From Tenacibaculum skagerrakense (GTDB lineage: Bacteria > Bacteroidota > Bacteroidia > Flavobacteriales > Flavobacteriaceae), in contig NZ_SLXM01000003.1 of NCBI RefSeq assembly GCF_004345825.1, positions 124,001-188,000 on the forward strand: a stretch of DNA of 64,000 nucleotides, written 5' to 3'. The notes under the pieces are model-generated. The model saw only the letters and a list, made by a program, of their open reading frames with translations. It ran no database searches and was not told where the DNA came from. Within the stretch, counting starts at the first letter, position 1; each line of letters starts with the position of its first letter. Below are positions 51,637 through 60,612 of this stretch, one piece after another. The position numbers and the translations under genes were made by a program.

Positions 51637-52590
51637 TTATTTCCTTTTCAAAACTTTCTTTACAGCTTCAACTACAGCTTCGTCGTTTATTTTATACTTT
51701 TTCATTAATTCAGCCGGAGTAGCAGACTCTCCAAAAGTATCATTTACAGCTACAAATTCTTGTGGAGTAGGAGCGTTTTGAGTTAAACAACGTGCTACAC
51801 TTTCTCCAAGACCACCAAATTTGTTATGCTCTTCAGCTGTAACAATACATTTTGTTTTTGCAACAGAAGCTAAAATAGCTTCTTCATCTAATGGCTTAAT
51901 TGTATGAATATTTATTACCTCTGCAGAAATTCCTTCAGCTTCTAACTTTTCAGCAGCAAGTAACGATTCCCATACTAAATGACCTGTTGCTACAATAGTA
52001 ACATCTGTACCTTCTGTTAATTTTATAGCCTTACCAATTTCAAATTTTTGATCTTCTGGCATAAATACAGGAACAGAAGGTCTACCAAAACGTAAGTAAA
52101 CAGGACCATTATGTTCTGCAATAGCAATGGTAGCCGCTTTAGTTTGATTATAGTCACATGTATTGATTACAGTCATTCCTGGTAACATTTTCATCAAACC
52201 AATATCTTCTAAAATTTGGTGAGTAGCACCGTCTTCTCCTAAAGTTAAACCAGCGTGAGAAGCACAAATTTTTACATTTTTATGAGAATATGCGATAGAT
52301 TGACGAATCTGATCATAAACACGTCCTGTAGAAAAGTTTGCAAAAGTTCCAGTAAAAGGAATTTTACCTCCAATAGTTAAACCAGCAGCAATTCCCATCA
52401 TGTTCGCTTCAGCAATTCCTACTTGAAAAAAACGTTCTGGGTGATTTTTTTCAAATTCATTCATTTTTAATGAACCTGTTAAATCAGCGCATAATGCAAC
52501 AACATTAGGATTCTTTTTTCCTAATTCAGTTAAACCATCTCCAAAACCAGATCGCGTATCTTTTTTTTCTGTGTATGTGTATTTTTTCAT
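51637..52590 (-). CDS. Transketolase C-terminal subunit (split enzyme)
   Basis: 317 residues from [17 protein letters not shown]. The TPP-pyrimidine-binding domain has [38 protein letters not shown] and [17 protein letters not shown]; the C-terminal domain ends with [26 protein letters not shown] and a substrate-side GGLGESV. This is the C-terminal half of transketolase, as found in split enzymes. The N-terminal, TPP-diphosphate-binding subunit is not next to it in this window. The longer open frame begins with 15 non-conserved residues and the later ATG is preferred. Confidence 0.9.
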   Translation of the reverse strand: MKKYTYTEKKDTRSGFGDGLTELGKKNPNVVALCADLTGSLKMNEFEKNHPERFFQVGIAEANMMGIAAGLTIGGKIPFTGTFANFSTGRVYDQIRQSIAYSHKNVKICASHAGLTLGEDGATHQILEDIGLMKMLPGMTVINTCDYNQTKAATIAIAEHNGPVYLRFGRPSVPVFMPEDQKFEIGKAIKLTEGTDVTIVATGHLVWESLLAAEKLEAEGISAEVINIHTIKPLDEEAILASVAKTKCIVTAEEHNKFGGLGESVARCLTQNAPTPQEFVAVNDTFGESATPAELMKKYKINDEAVVEAVKKVLKRK

Positions 52591-52640
52591 TGTTGTGTTG
52601 TAAATTCTGGTCAAAAATAAACTTTTAATGAACAAGAAGA

Positions 52641-53222
52641 TTATAAATTCATCAATTCTTTATATAATTTATGAACAGGTAATCCCATAACATTAAAGTA
52701 ACTTCCTTCTATTTTATCGATACCAATTTTACCAATCCATTCTTGAATACCATAAGCTCCCGCTTTATCATAAGGCTTATACGTAGTTATGTAATAATCA
52801 ATCTCTTCATCAGTTAAATCCCTAAAATAAACGGTTGTTGTATCGTTGATTATTTTCTGAAAATTAGGATTCTTAATGCTAACAGAAGTAATTACTTCAT
52901 GAGTTTTTCCTGACAAATTTCTTAAAATTGAAAAAGCCTCTTCATAATTTTTTGGTTTTCCCAAGGCTTTATTGTTTAGCCAAACAATTGTATCCGAAGT
53001 TATTAATAAATCATTTGCACTAAGCTCGTCATCAAAAGGAATTGATTTTAAATTGGCTAAATAATCGGTTATTTCAACTCCTTTTAAATGATTAGGATAA
53101 ACTTCATCTATGCTTTTTAACCGTATTTCAAAATCTAAACCAAGATCTTTAAAAAACTGTTGACGTCTTGGAGAACCTGATGCAAGAATTATGGTATAAT
53201 TTGCTAATTTTTCTTTTAGCAT
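52641..53222 (-). CDS. maf: Maf-type nucleotide pyrophosphatase
   Basis: 193 residues. The start [18 protein letters not shown] carries the Maf signature; [18 protein letters not shown] and [13 protein letters not shown] complete the family set. Maf proteins hydrolyse non-canonical or canonical nucleoside triphosphates (dTTP/UTP subgroup by sequence type, not proven). It lies one base downstream of smpB and upstream of the transketolase-subunit gene. Confidence 0.93.
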   Translation of the reverse strand: MLKEKLANYTIILASGSPRRQQFFKDLGLDFEIRLKSIDEVYPNHLKGVEITDYLANLKSIPFDDELSANDLLITSDTIVWLNNKALGKPKNYEEAFSILRNLSGKTHEVITSVSIKNPNFQKIINDTTTVYFRDLTDEEIDYYITTYKPYDKAGAYGIQEWIGKIGIDKIEGSYFNVMGLPVHKLYKELMNL

Positions 53223-53223
53223 T

Positions 53224-53679
53224 TTAGAAACTTTTTTTGATACGAGCTAAATCTCTTTTTGTATCTCTTTCCTTCATGGTTTGACGCTTGTCATGTGTCT
53301 TCTTTCCTTTAGCCAAGGCAACTTCTAACTTAGCCCAACCATTTTCATTGATAAATAAACGAAGAGGAACTATGGTATTTCCTTTTACTTCAACTTCACG
53401 AGCTAGTTTTTTTAACTCTTGTTTGTTAAGTAATAGTCTTCTTTCGCTTTTAGGATTGTGATTATAATGATTACCAAAAGCATATTCTTCTATATACATA
53501 TTGATAACAAAAAGTTCGCCTCTTTCATTAAATTCACAAAAACTCTCGGTAATTCTAGCTTTACTTTGTCTAATAGATTTTATTTCTGTACCTGTAAGTT
53601 GAATTCCAGCTACATATTTATCTAAAATCTCATATTCAAAGCGCGCTTTTTTATTTTGTATGTTTATATTTTTCTGCAT
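53224..53679 (-). CDS. smpB: SsrA-binding protein
   Basis: 151 residues. NIQNKKARFEYEILDKYVAGIQLTGTEIKSIR is the SmpB start, with the C-terminal basic tail GKKTHDKRQTMKERDTKRDLARI that enters the decoding centre. SmpB delivers tmRNA to stalled ribosomes. It ends one base before maf starts. The tmRNA gene itself was not found here. Confidence 0.96.
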   Translation of the reverse strand: MQKNINIQNKKARFEYEILDKYVAGIQLTGTEIKSIRQSKARITESFCEFNERGELFVINMYIEEYAFGNHYNHNPKSERRLLLNKQELKKLAREVEVKGNTIVPLRLFINENGWAKLEVALAKGKKTHDKRQTMKERDTKRDLARIKKSF

Positions 53680-53723
53680 AAATCAAAGTCAACAATAGGC
53701 TACAAATATAATTTAATTAGTAA

Positions 53724-55259
53724 CTATTTTACAGTTAAGAAAGAAAGGTTATAAGTTAAACCAAAATTACCAAATACACTACTCAGAGCACCACCTCTTG
53801 CCTTAACATATCCAATTCCACCTCTCAAGTCTAATGTGTTCGTAAGTTTAATATTAAGTCCGCAACTTGGTTTTACAATTAAACCTTCTCCTGTTGCTAT
53901 TCCACCACCACCAGCGGCTCCTCCTAATAGTTGTGCAAAAACACTTACTTTATCATTTAAGAAAGAATTGGATTGAAGACCCAATCCAACAATCCCTTCT
54001 GCATATGCACCTGCATCTCCAAAATTAGCAAAGGATGTTTGTCCAGCACCGTAAATATATTTACTCAAGAAAACATTAATCTGTAATGATATTTGATGCA
54101 TGTCTTGCTCAAAACCACCATTTCTACTTGCATTTACATACCAATCTTGCTTTAAAATGGTTTGGATTCCTTTTAAAATTGATGTATCAGCTTCAAATTT
54201 TTCTGGATTAATTCCATCTTTTTCAACATAATACTTCAAACCAAATCCTAATGTAGAAGATAAGAAATGGCTGTCTGGACTCATTAAATAACCTTTGTTG
54301 ATAGATAAATACATATTGTCAACAATTTTCTGTTCGATAGATAAATCAGGATATATTAAAAAGCCTCCCTTAGTATCAACTCCGCCGCCACCTCCAGCAC
54401 CAATACCAAATTTAGCTTGGATATTAGTTCTGTTTTTATTCATAGATAAGTGGTAACCACCTCCGACGAATATATCCATATATCCAGCAGGAATACCTCT
54501 GTAAGCACCATCAGCTTTAATAAAATAAAACCAATCATCATTTACAAAAGAAGAAAACTCAAAACCAGCTAAACGAATGGTTCTCCCATTAATTGAAGTT
54601 CCATCTGTAAATTGAGAATCTCCTTTTACAGATAAATTATTAAGATGAACCATAGCACTAACTCGATGACTTTTCTTATTCCAATCACAACTTTTTAAGT
54701 CATCAACAGAAAGTTCGTTCTCTCTTTTTTTGAAATCAGTGTAATCAAATGAAAGAGGGATTTGTAGTGATGCATAGAATTGATTACTATTAATAGTACC
54801 TCCATCAAAAAAGTTGATATAACTCCATCCTGTTGAAAGCGAAAAATAATTAAAATCATATCCTAAGATAGCATGAGGAAGAATAAAAGCTCCTCCGCCA
54901 TCAGGAGCTGCGGCACCACCACCTCCTCCAAAATGTAATCCTGCATCTATAAAAAGTTTCTTGTAAATTTCTCTTTTTACTCCTAGATTTAAACCAAGAG
55001 TGAAAAAACCACCTCGCTCACCACCAACAGCACCATAAAAACCAAGTCCGGCATAACTCCAGTCGTTTAACATGACATTGTAATGAATACCCGTAAAATC
55101 CATGTTAGCTTCATTGATATCAGGCATTTTAATTGACAAAAAGTCTAATTGTGCAAATCCAATTTGAGTACTTTTTTTTGGAAGCTCGTTTTGAGCATAA
55201 AAAAAATGAACGCTAAGTGTTAAAGCTAACAATAGCGTTCTAGATATGTAGTTTACCAT
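53724..55259 (-). CDS. Envelope protein with three internal glycine-rich beta repeats
   Basis: 511 residues. A signal peptide (near FFYAQ) is followed by a protein built from three copies of a ~100-residue unit (about 57-150, 232-340 and 390-505). Each unit has a GL/GA-rich strand pair, then a glycine tract: FGGGGGAAAPDGGGAFILP at about 110, GAGGGGGVDTKGGFLIYP near 288 and GGAAGGGGIATGEGLIVKP near 446. Each closes with a strand such as LSSTLGFGLKYYV or SSVFGNFGLTYNL. It is probably an outer-membrane barrel. I do not recognise the family. It follows a SPOR-domain gene by 18 bp and precedes smpB by about 45 bp. Confidence 0.75.
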   Translation of the reverse strand: MVNYISRTLLLALTLSVHFFYAQNELPKKSTQIGFAQLDFLSIKMPDINEANMDFTGIHYNVMLNDWSYAGLGFYGAVGGERGGFFTLGLNLGVKREIYKKLFIDAGLHFGGGGGAAAPDGGGAFILPHAILGYDFNYFSLSTGWSYINFFDGGTINSNQFYASLQIPLSFDYTDFKKRENELSVDDLKSCDWNKKSHRVSAMVHLNNLSVKGDSQFTDGTSINGRTIRLAGFEFSSFVNDDWFYFIKADGAYRGIPAGYMDIFVGGGYHLSMNKNRTNIQAKFGIGAGGGGGVDTKGGFLIYPDLSIEQKIVDNMYLSINKGYLMSPDSHFLSSTLGFGLKYYVEKDGINPEKFEADTSILKGIQTILKQDWYVNASRNGGFEQDMHQISLQINVFLSKYIYGAGQTSFANFGDAGAYAEGIVGLGLQSNSFLNDKVSVFAQLLGGAAGGGGIATGEGLIVKPSCGLNIKLTNTLDLRGGIGYVKARGGALSSVFGNFGLTYNLSFLTVK

Positions 55260-55277
55260 TATACTATAAATTAAGTA

Positions 55278-55904
55278 TTAATTAGGTTTGTGAATTTCTT
55301 TTCTTTTACCATTAACATAAGAAGCAACAAAAGCATCATCAAAGCCAATTTTTAATAATTGACGTCTAAAATCTTGAGCTTCTTTAAGTGTTGAAAATAA
55401 ACCAATTGAATATCTTAAATATTCTTCGTTAGAAAGCGTCCCAGCTATGGTTTTAGATAATAAAGGATATTTTTTGTTAGTAAATGCTCCAACCTGAACA
55501 GAGTATACTACTTCATTTTTAATGTTATTTTTAATCTTATTGATTCCACTTTCTAAACCAGTACTACCAGTATTATCGTTGTCATCATCAGAATCATCTA
55601 AATCATCATCGGTATTAGCAGTTAAATTACTAATACTGTCTAAGACCCTAGTAGCTTCCGCTTGTTTAATTTCATCTATATTTACAGTTGAACCAGATTG
55701 ATTTTGAAAGAAATAGACTGCTGCAGCAATAGATACTCCAGATAAAAAACTTAGTAAAATATTTCTGTTTCTTGCAGTACTCTTTACGTCACCTAATTCT
55801 TCCTCTTTTTCAGATAATTCGGTTTCTAACTCTTCGTTTTTTGAATTGAGATTTTTTAATTGTTCTTGTAAATCTTCGTATTCTTGATCGTTTAAAAAAG
55901 GCAT
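55278..55904 (-). CDS. SPOR-domain protein with coiled coil and membrane anchor
   Basis: 208 residues. An N-terminal coiled coil (about 8-42, with EYEDLQEQLKNLNSKNEELE) precedes a membrane segment near 48-66, an acidic Asp-rich linker (about 97-115) and a C-terminal SPOR domain (about 133-205, VVYSVQVGAFTNKKYPL to VNGKRKEIHKP). SPOR domains bind denuded peptidoglycan glycan strands. It is probably co-transcribed with the three-repeat envelope protein downstream. Confidence 0.85.
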   Translation of the reverse strand: MPFLNDQEYEDLQEQLKNLNSKNEELETELSEKEEELGDVKSTARNRNILLSFLSGVSIAAAVYFFQNQSGSTVNIDEIKQAEATRVLDSISNLTANTDDDLDDSDDDNDNTGSTGLESGINKIKNNIKNEVVYSVQVGAFTNKKYPLLSKTIAGTLSNEEYLRYSIGLFSTLKEAQDFRRQLLKIGFDDAFVASYVNGKRKEIHKPN

Positions 55905-55974
55905 ATATATAGGCTAGTTTAAAAATTCAGTAAAGCTAAAATACAAATCTTTTCGGAATAGGGACTTAATTGAA

Positions 55975-56068
55975 ATTAAAAGGGGACAGAAGCCTTGATA
56001 AATTTCAAGGCTTCCTCGTGTTTCCCCCTTAAAACACTTATAGTAGTTACCCTTTATAAAAATTGTAA
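55975..56068 (-). ncRNA. Candidate small structured RNA
   Basis: Read on the minus strand, an exact -7 element (TATATTTG, 56075-56082) precedes about 94 nt with no reading frame. The 5' part can pair GGTTAC with GTAACT. The 3' part forms a hairpin of 10 perfect pairs (GAAGCCTTGA with TCAAGGCTTC) inside an AAGGGG/CCCCTT outer stem, then TTTTAATTTC. It could equally be a terminator with leader between flanking genes. Flavo-1 RNA is one family to compare. Confidence 0.4.
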
Positions 56069-56074
56069 CCGAGT

Positions 56075-56082
56075 CAAATATA
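56075..56082 (-). promoter_or_regulatory. Predicted -7 element for the candidate small RNA / SPOR operon
   Basis: TATATTTG on the minus strand, an exact TAnnTTTG, about 170 bp upstream of the SPOR gene. Confidence 0.5.
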
Positions 56083-56099
56083 ATAAATTATAACAAAAT

Positions 56100-57284
56100 C
56101 TAATTAATTTTATTACTGACTATCATAACTTTACTGTTGTTTTTTAATGTAGTAAAGAATAAGTAAATATCTCCACCGTCAGTAATTTTTGTTTCTTTCC
56201 TTATTTGTTCTACGGTTTTCGGAAAATTTCTAACAGTAATATTAGCTTTCTTATTTGGAATTATTTTTTTGATTTCTTTCTTATTGTAGGGTACAATCGA
56301 ATTTATTAAGAATTTTCTTCCAGGAAAATCAATCAATTCATTTGATGTGTATAAATGTGAATGTTGATGTAGTTTTTTTACATTGAATTGTTCTGTAATT
56401 ATAGTAAAACCTCCTGATTTTAAAATAGCTGAATTAGGTTCGTACAAATATTTTTCGGGTAAAGAAAAAATACTTTCAGAATAGGTGTTGTCTTCAAGAG
56501 TAAACTCAAAATGTTGGCTATTTTCTTTTAAAAGATTAACCGTTTTAATCATTATTGGTTGATTAAACCCTTTTTGTAAAACAAATAAAAGTTCTTTAAC
56601 TTCATTATTTAAGGCTACAATATGAACCTCTTTTGTATTTTTTAATTCACGTAGGGTAGAAGTGATGTCTAAAATAGGTGAAACTTTAATAAGTATATTC
56701 TCAGACTTTGAAAATAACCCATCCAATTCCTCCGGCACGTTTGGCGCACAATCTTGTAATAAAAAAACCTTTCCTTTTATATCATCTCTTCTAGATGGAT
56801 CTACATATATCCAATCATAAAAAGTCTCATTATTTTTAATATGAGAAATGCCATCAACGGCTAATGTCTGAATAGTATTGATGCCGAGTTGTTTATAATT
56901 ATGTGTTACAATTTCTGATAACTGATTATTTATTTCACAATGAACCACCTCATTAAACTTTTTAGAAAAGTAAAAAGAATCAATACCAAATCCACCACTC
57001 AAATCAACTATTGAATTACCATTTACTAGTTTAGATTTATAATTTGCAGTTACTTCAGAAGAAGTCTGTTCAATTGAAATTTTCTCAGGATAATAGATGT
57101 TTTTGGTTTGAAACCAAGTAGGAAGTTTTTTCTCACTTTTTTTCTTTGCTAGAATTTGATTTGCTAGTTCTTGAACGGTTATTCCGTCAAAAGGACTTCC
57201 TCTAAAGATGATTTTAGATATCTCTTCATGTAAGTTAGCATTTATAAAATTCTGTACCTCAGTATTTAAAATTTTTGAATTCAA
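56100..57284 (-). CDS. THUMP-like class I SAM-dependent methyltransferase
   Basis: 394 residues. The SAM-binding motif VDLSGGFGIDSFYFSKKF lies near 94, with EINNQLSEIVTHNYKQLG and the DPPY-like YDWIYVDPSRRDDIKGK near 156. The C-terminal part is a THUMP-like domain. The family is widespread in Bacteroidota and is believed to modify RNA; the target is not known. It is divergent from the beta-barrel gene that follows. Confidence 0.85.
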   Translation of the reverse strand: MNSKILNTEVQNFINANLHEEISKIIFRGSPFDGITVQELANQILAKKKSEKKLPTWFQTKNIYYPEKISIEQTSSEVTANYKSKLVNGNSIVDLSGGFGIDSFYFSKKFNEVVHCEINNQLSEIVTHNYKQLGINTIQTLAVDGISHIKNNETFYDWIYVDPSRRDDIKGKVFLLQDCAPNVPEELDGLFSKSENILIKVSPILDITSTLRELKNTKEVHIVALNNEVKELLFVLQKGFNQPIMIKTVNLLKENSQHFEFTLEDNTYSESIFSLPEKYLYEPNSAILKSGGFTIITEQFNVKKLHQHSHLYTSNELIDFPGRKFLINSIVPYNKKEIKKIIPNKKANITVRNFPKTVEQIRKETKITDGGDIYLFFTTLKNNSKVMIVSNKIN

Positions 57285-57370
57285 AAAAAGGAAAAATAAT
57301 TATGTTTTAACCTCAAAAGTACTCATAATTTTTAGGATTTTCGCGCGCTCATTACAAACAAACATTAGAT

Positions 57371-58246
57371 ATGAAAAAAACATTTTTAGCAGTAATTACA
57401 TTATTTGCTAGTATAACACTACAAGCACAATTTTATGTTTCTGCTACAGGAGGATATGCAGTAGGTGTTAATGAAAAAGTATTAGGTTCAGAAGCTTCTA
57501 TTAATGGAATTTCAGAATTAGAAGGTAGTTATGGAGAAGGATTACACACTCAAATTCGTGGAGGATATTTTTTCAATAAGAAAATAGGAGTAGAAGTTGG
57601 TTTAGGTTATGTATACGGTTTTGACCAAGATATTGCTAAAACATCAGGAATACCTACACTTCCAGAATCTCATGTAATCGGTAGAGGAAGAGCTTATGGT
57701 GCTTCGTTGGTTGGGATTTATAATTTTACAGATAATATTTATGTAAGAGCTGGATTGTTAACTAAAATAGGAGGGAAAACGGAAGCTGTTGGAACTGTAA
57801 ATACGACGCTTCCTTTATATAATCTATCTGGAAATGTAATCGCTGCTCCTGCGTCAACAAGTATAGATTTTACTACAAATTTTAGAGGAGAACTTCCAAT
57901 CGGATTTGTTGGAGCTATTGGGTACAAATTTCCTATTACTGAAAACATAACATTATTTACAGAAGTAGAATATATGAACATAGATGTTACCAGAGAAACT
58001 TCTGATTTAGGTAATTTTTCTGCTGTAAGAGCTGATGGAAGAGTTGTAACACGAGATGAATTAGCAAATACAATAATTGTATTAACATCTCCAGCTTCAG
58101 CCTTACCAGAAACAACAAAATCAAGTTTAACGTCTTTATCGTATTTAATTCGAGATGAATTTACTTGGGGAACTGAAGGAACTGTAAAGCCAGATGCTCC
58201 TTATTCGTCATTTGGAATTAATATTGGTTTTATGTACAGCTTCTAA
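57371..58246 (+). CDS. Outer-membrane beta-barrel protein
   Basis: 291 residues. The signal peptide MKKTFLAVITLFASITLQAQ is followed by FYVSATGGYAVGVNEKVLG, a typical barrel start. Strands alternate to FGINIGFMYSF with a C-terminal aromatic. At nearly 270 mature residues it is larger than the other small barrels here. Function unknown. A terminator follows, shared with the convergent pentapeptide gene. Confidence 0.87.
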   Translation: MKKTFLAVITLFASITLQAQFYVSATGGYAVGVNEKVLGSEASINGISELEGSYGEGLHTQIRGGYFFNKKIGVEVGLGYVYGFDQDIAKTSGIPTLPESHVIGRGRAYGASLVGIYNFTDNIYVRAGLLTKIGGKTEAVGTVNTTLPLYNLSGNVIAAPASTSIDFTTNFRGELPIGFVGAIGYKFPITENITLFTEVEYMNIDVTRETSDLGNFSAVRADGRVVTRDELANTIIVLTSPASALPETTKSSLTSLSYLIRDEFTWGTEGTVKPDAPYSSFGINIGFMYSF

Positions 58247-58265
58247 TTGAATAGCTAAATTGAAC

Positions 58266-58297
58266 AAAAAAGCGACTGAAATCAGTCGCTTTTTTTA
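58266..58297. terminator. Bidirectional hairpin terminator
   Basis: A perfect 12 to 14-bp stem (AAAAAAGCGACTG with CAGTCGCTTTTTT), A and T runs on both sides, between convergent genes. Confidence 0.9.
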
Positions 58298-59230
58298 TTG
58301 TAAACCTTTTGTTTTACTTATATCAGAAAGGCTGAAGTTTGTACCATCAGTATCAGCATCAGTAAAATCGGCACCAGATAACTTAGTTTTTGTAATTCTA
58401 GCATTTTCCAAATTTGCATTATTGAAAGAGGTATTGTTGGCAAAACCATTTGAAAATTGAATGTTTTTTAAATTTGTGTATGACAAATCAGCATAATTAA
58501 GTCTAGCTAAATTAAACTCACAATTTTCTAAATTTGAATGAGATAGATTAATTCCTACCAAATGCTTATCGGAAAAATCTACATTCCTCAAATCGCAATA
58601 AGAAAAGTCAGCATTATCAAAAATTCCCTCTAATTCCTCATTTTTCATATTTGATTCTAATAAATATAATAACAATTGAGTTCTTTCAGGGCTGTAAAAA
58701 ACTGTAGTCTGTCCATTTGAATCTAAGTAGCTGTAAGGCTTTAAGACGCTGCACAGACTTACAATTCTCTCTTTAGATCCTTTAAAACCTTTGTTATCGA
58801 TTAAATTAAAAAGGTTAGCCAACTGATAGCTATAAGAAGATCTTCTTGAACCTTCTACTAATAAGTTTTGTGTTTTAATTAATTCGTTTTGCTTAATTAA
58901 AATATATAATGAAACTAGTGAAGGAAAAATTGAAAACAGTAATAGAATAACGCTTAATAATCGTACTCTAACAAATCGTTTTACCAATGAAGTCAGTAAA
59001 CTTGCTGAAGTATTTGGAGAAACCCTTTCTTGTGTATGAAATTCTGTAAACCATTGATTAAAACTATTTTTTAAAGAAGCGCCAGCAAACATACTCCAGG
59101 TCCAAGTTAATGTCTTTTTAGTGCGTTCTTGCTTACGTTTTTTCTTGTCTGAAGCTTTGTTCATTTCGTTGCGTAAAGCTTCATTTTCTTTTTTTAATTT
59201 TTCTAATTCTTCCTGAAAATTACCTTCCAT
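58295..59230 (-). CDS. Membrane-anchored pentapeptide-repeat protein
   Basis: 311 residues. A Lys/Glu-rich coiled coil (about 4-42) precedes a membrane segment near 95-118 (LLSVILLLFSIFPSLVSLYIL), a helical linker, and pentapeptide repeats from about 205 to 302 of the A(D/N)Lxx type (DFSYCDLRNVDFS, NLSHSNLENCEFN, ADLSYTNLKN, ANLENARIT, SGADFTDADTDGTNF). The repeats form a right-handed beta-helix in known members. Function unknown. It lies 14 bp downstream of prmC on the same strand. Confidence 0.87.
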   Translation of the reverse strand: MEGNFQEELEKLKKENEALRNEMNKASDKKKRKQERTKKTLTWTWSMFAGASLKNSFNQWFTEFHTQERVSPNTSASLLTSLVKRFVRVRLLSVILLLFSIFPSLVSLYILIKQNELIKTQNLLVEGSRRSSYSYQLANLFNLIDNKGFKGSKERIVSLCSVLKPYSYLDSNGQTTVFYSPERTQLLLYLLESNMKNEELEGIFDNADFSYCDLRNVDFSDKHLVGINLSHSNLENCEFNLARLNYADLSYTNLKNIQFSNGFANNTSFNNANLENARITKTKLSGADFTDADTDGTNFSLSDISKTKGLQ

Positions 59231-59244
59231 AAATACGTATATTT

Positions 59245-60093
59245 TTAAAAATTAGCTTTTATCATTCTGTGATTTCCAAATAAATCGCTCCTTAAAACTA
59301 CATCTTTAAATCCTTTTTGCAATAACATTTGCTTTGTTTCTTCTCCTAAATATTGATTGATTTCCAAAAAAAGAATACCATCTCGATTTAAATTCGTTTT
59401 TGCAAAGTCGGCAATGTGTTTGTAAAACAGTAACGGATTATCATCTTCAACAAATAACGCTAAATGTGGTTCATTATTTAAAACATTATTTTTTATTTCA
59501 ACTTTTTCCAGCTCACGCACATAAGGAGGGTTAGAAACTATTAAATCAAATGTTTCTTCAATTGGTTTGTCTGATAAAATATCATGAAGCACAAAGTTAA
59601 CTTCAGCATTGTTTAATCGAGCATTTTCTTTAGCAGTTACTAATGCTTTTTCAGAAATATCAAAAGCTGTAACACTGGAAGCTTCAAGTTCTTTTTTTAG
59701 AGTAATAGCAATACATCCAGAACCAGCTCCTATATCTAAAACAGAAAGTTTTTTATTCTCAGATTGAAAAACTTCTTTTACCCAACTTACTAATTCTTCG
59801 GTTTCAGGTCTAGGAATTAACACATTTGAATTAACTTTAAAAGGATACCCATAAAACTCCGTTTCTCCTAGTATGTATTGTATAGGTTCTTCTTTTTGTA
59901 AACGATTAATTATTGGTTGCAAAATAGCCAGCTTTTCTTCATTAATTACAAAATCAGCTTTTGTAAACATGTCCATAACTTTTAAATTTAGTACAGATTC
60001 TATAGTTCTAAAGAAAAAAGCGTCAATCTCAGTTTTCGGGTATAAATCAGTGAGTTCTTTGTTAAAAAAAGCTCTGAAGTCTATTAGCTTCAT
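59245..60093 (-). CDS. prmC: Peptide chain release factor N5-glutamine methyltransferase
   Basis: 282 residues from MKLIDFRAFF. The N-terminal helical domain ends with EPIQYILGETEFYGYPFKVN; the catalytic domain has VLDIGAGSGCIAI, the FDLIVSNPPYVRE motif (glutamine-binding NPPY) and a C-terminal EINQYLGEETKQML. PrmC methylates the GGQ glutamine of RF1 and RF2. The open frame also extends 17 codons upstream into the promoter region of the divergent gene, so the later ATG is preferred. Confidence 0.93.
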   Translation of the reverse strand: MKLIDFRAFFNKELTDLYPKTEIDAFFFRTIESVLNLKVMDMFTKADFVINEEKLAILQPIINRLQKEEPIQYILGETEFYGYPFKVNSNVLIPRPETEELVSWVKEVFQSENKKLSVLDIGAGSGCIAITLKKELEASSVTAFDISEKALVTAKENARLNNAEVNFVLHDILSDKPIEETFDLIVSNPPYVRELEKVEIKNNVLNNEPHLALFVEDDNPLLFYKHIADFAKTNLNRDGILFLEINQYLGEETKQMLLQKGFKDVVLRSDLFGNHRMIKANF

Positions 60094-60112
60094 ATAATCA
60101 ATGTAAAAATGG

Positions 60113-60120
60113 TATTTTTG
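60113..60120 (+). promoter_or_regulatory. Predicted -7 element of the lipoprotein/ribD operon
   Basis: TATTTTTG, an exact TAnnTTTG, ends 24 bases before the lipoprotein ATG and lies upstream of prmC on the other side. No clear -33 TTG at standard spacing. Confidence 0.5.
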
Positions 60121-60144
60121 GCTTTTCAAAAGTATAGAAAACAA

Positions 60145-60609
60145 ATGAAGAACATACTATATCTACTTGTTATCTCTGTTTTTTTGTTGAATTGTTCAGT
60201 AAAGAAAAAGCCAATCTTCATTAAGGTTGATGAAATTCAGTTTTTATCGTTAAGAAGTGATACTATTCGACTACAAGCAAATGCCTTTTTTAAAAATGAA
60301 AATGACATAGGAGGTAAGTTATCTACAGACGAAATCAAGGTAATTATTAACGGAGCAGAAGTAGCTCAGGTTTCTTCAGATGAATTTAAAGTTCCAGCAA
60401 ATAAAGAGTTTTCAATTCCTTTAAATGTAGTTATTCCTGCTAATAAGGTTTTTGAAAATAATAAAGGAGGAATTTTAGGAGGTATTTTAAGCTCTTTACT
60501 TAATAAAAAAGTTGATGTTCAATTTAAAGGAGTTATAAAGTATAAGGTTTTAGGTTTTTCTAATACTTATGATATTGATAAAACTCAAGAAGTAAAAATT
60601 AAACTCTAA
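60145..60609 (+). CDS. LEA14-like lipoprotein
   Basis: 154 residues from MKNILYLLVISVFLLNC. A lipobox (LLNC) gives an outer- or inner-membrane lipoprotein, followed by a water-stress/hypersensitive-response (LEA type 2-like) domain with DTIRLQANAFFKNENDIGGKLSTDEIKVIING and IPLNVVIPANKVF. The frame extends 12 codons upstream into the predicted promoter, so the later ATG is chosen. Role unknown; an envelope-stress role is inference. It ends 3 bp before ribD, same strand. Confidence 0.85.
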   Translation: MKNILYLLVISVFLLNCSVKKKPIFIKVDEIQFLSLRSDTIRLQANAFFKNENDIGGKLSTDEIKVIINGAEVAQVSSDEFKVPANKEFSIPLNVVIPANKVFENNKGGILGGILSSLLNKKVDVQFKGVIKYKVLGFSNTYDIDKTQEVKIKL

Positions 60610-60612
60610 TTA

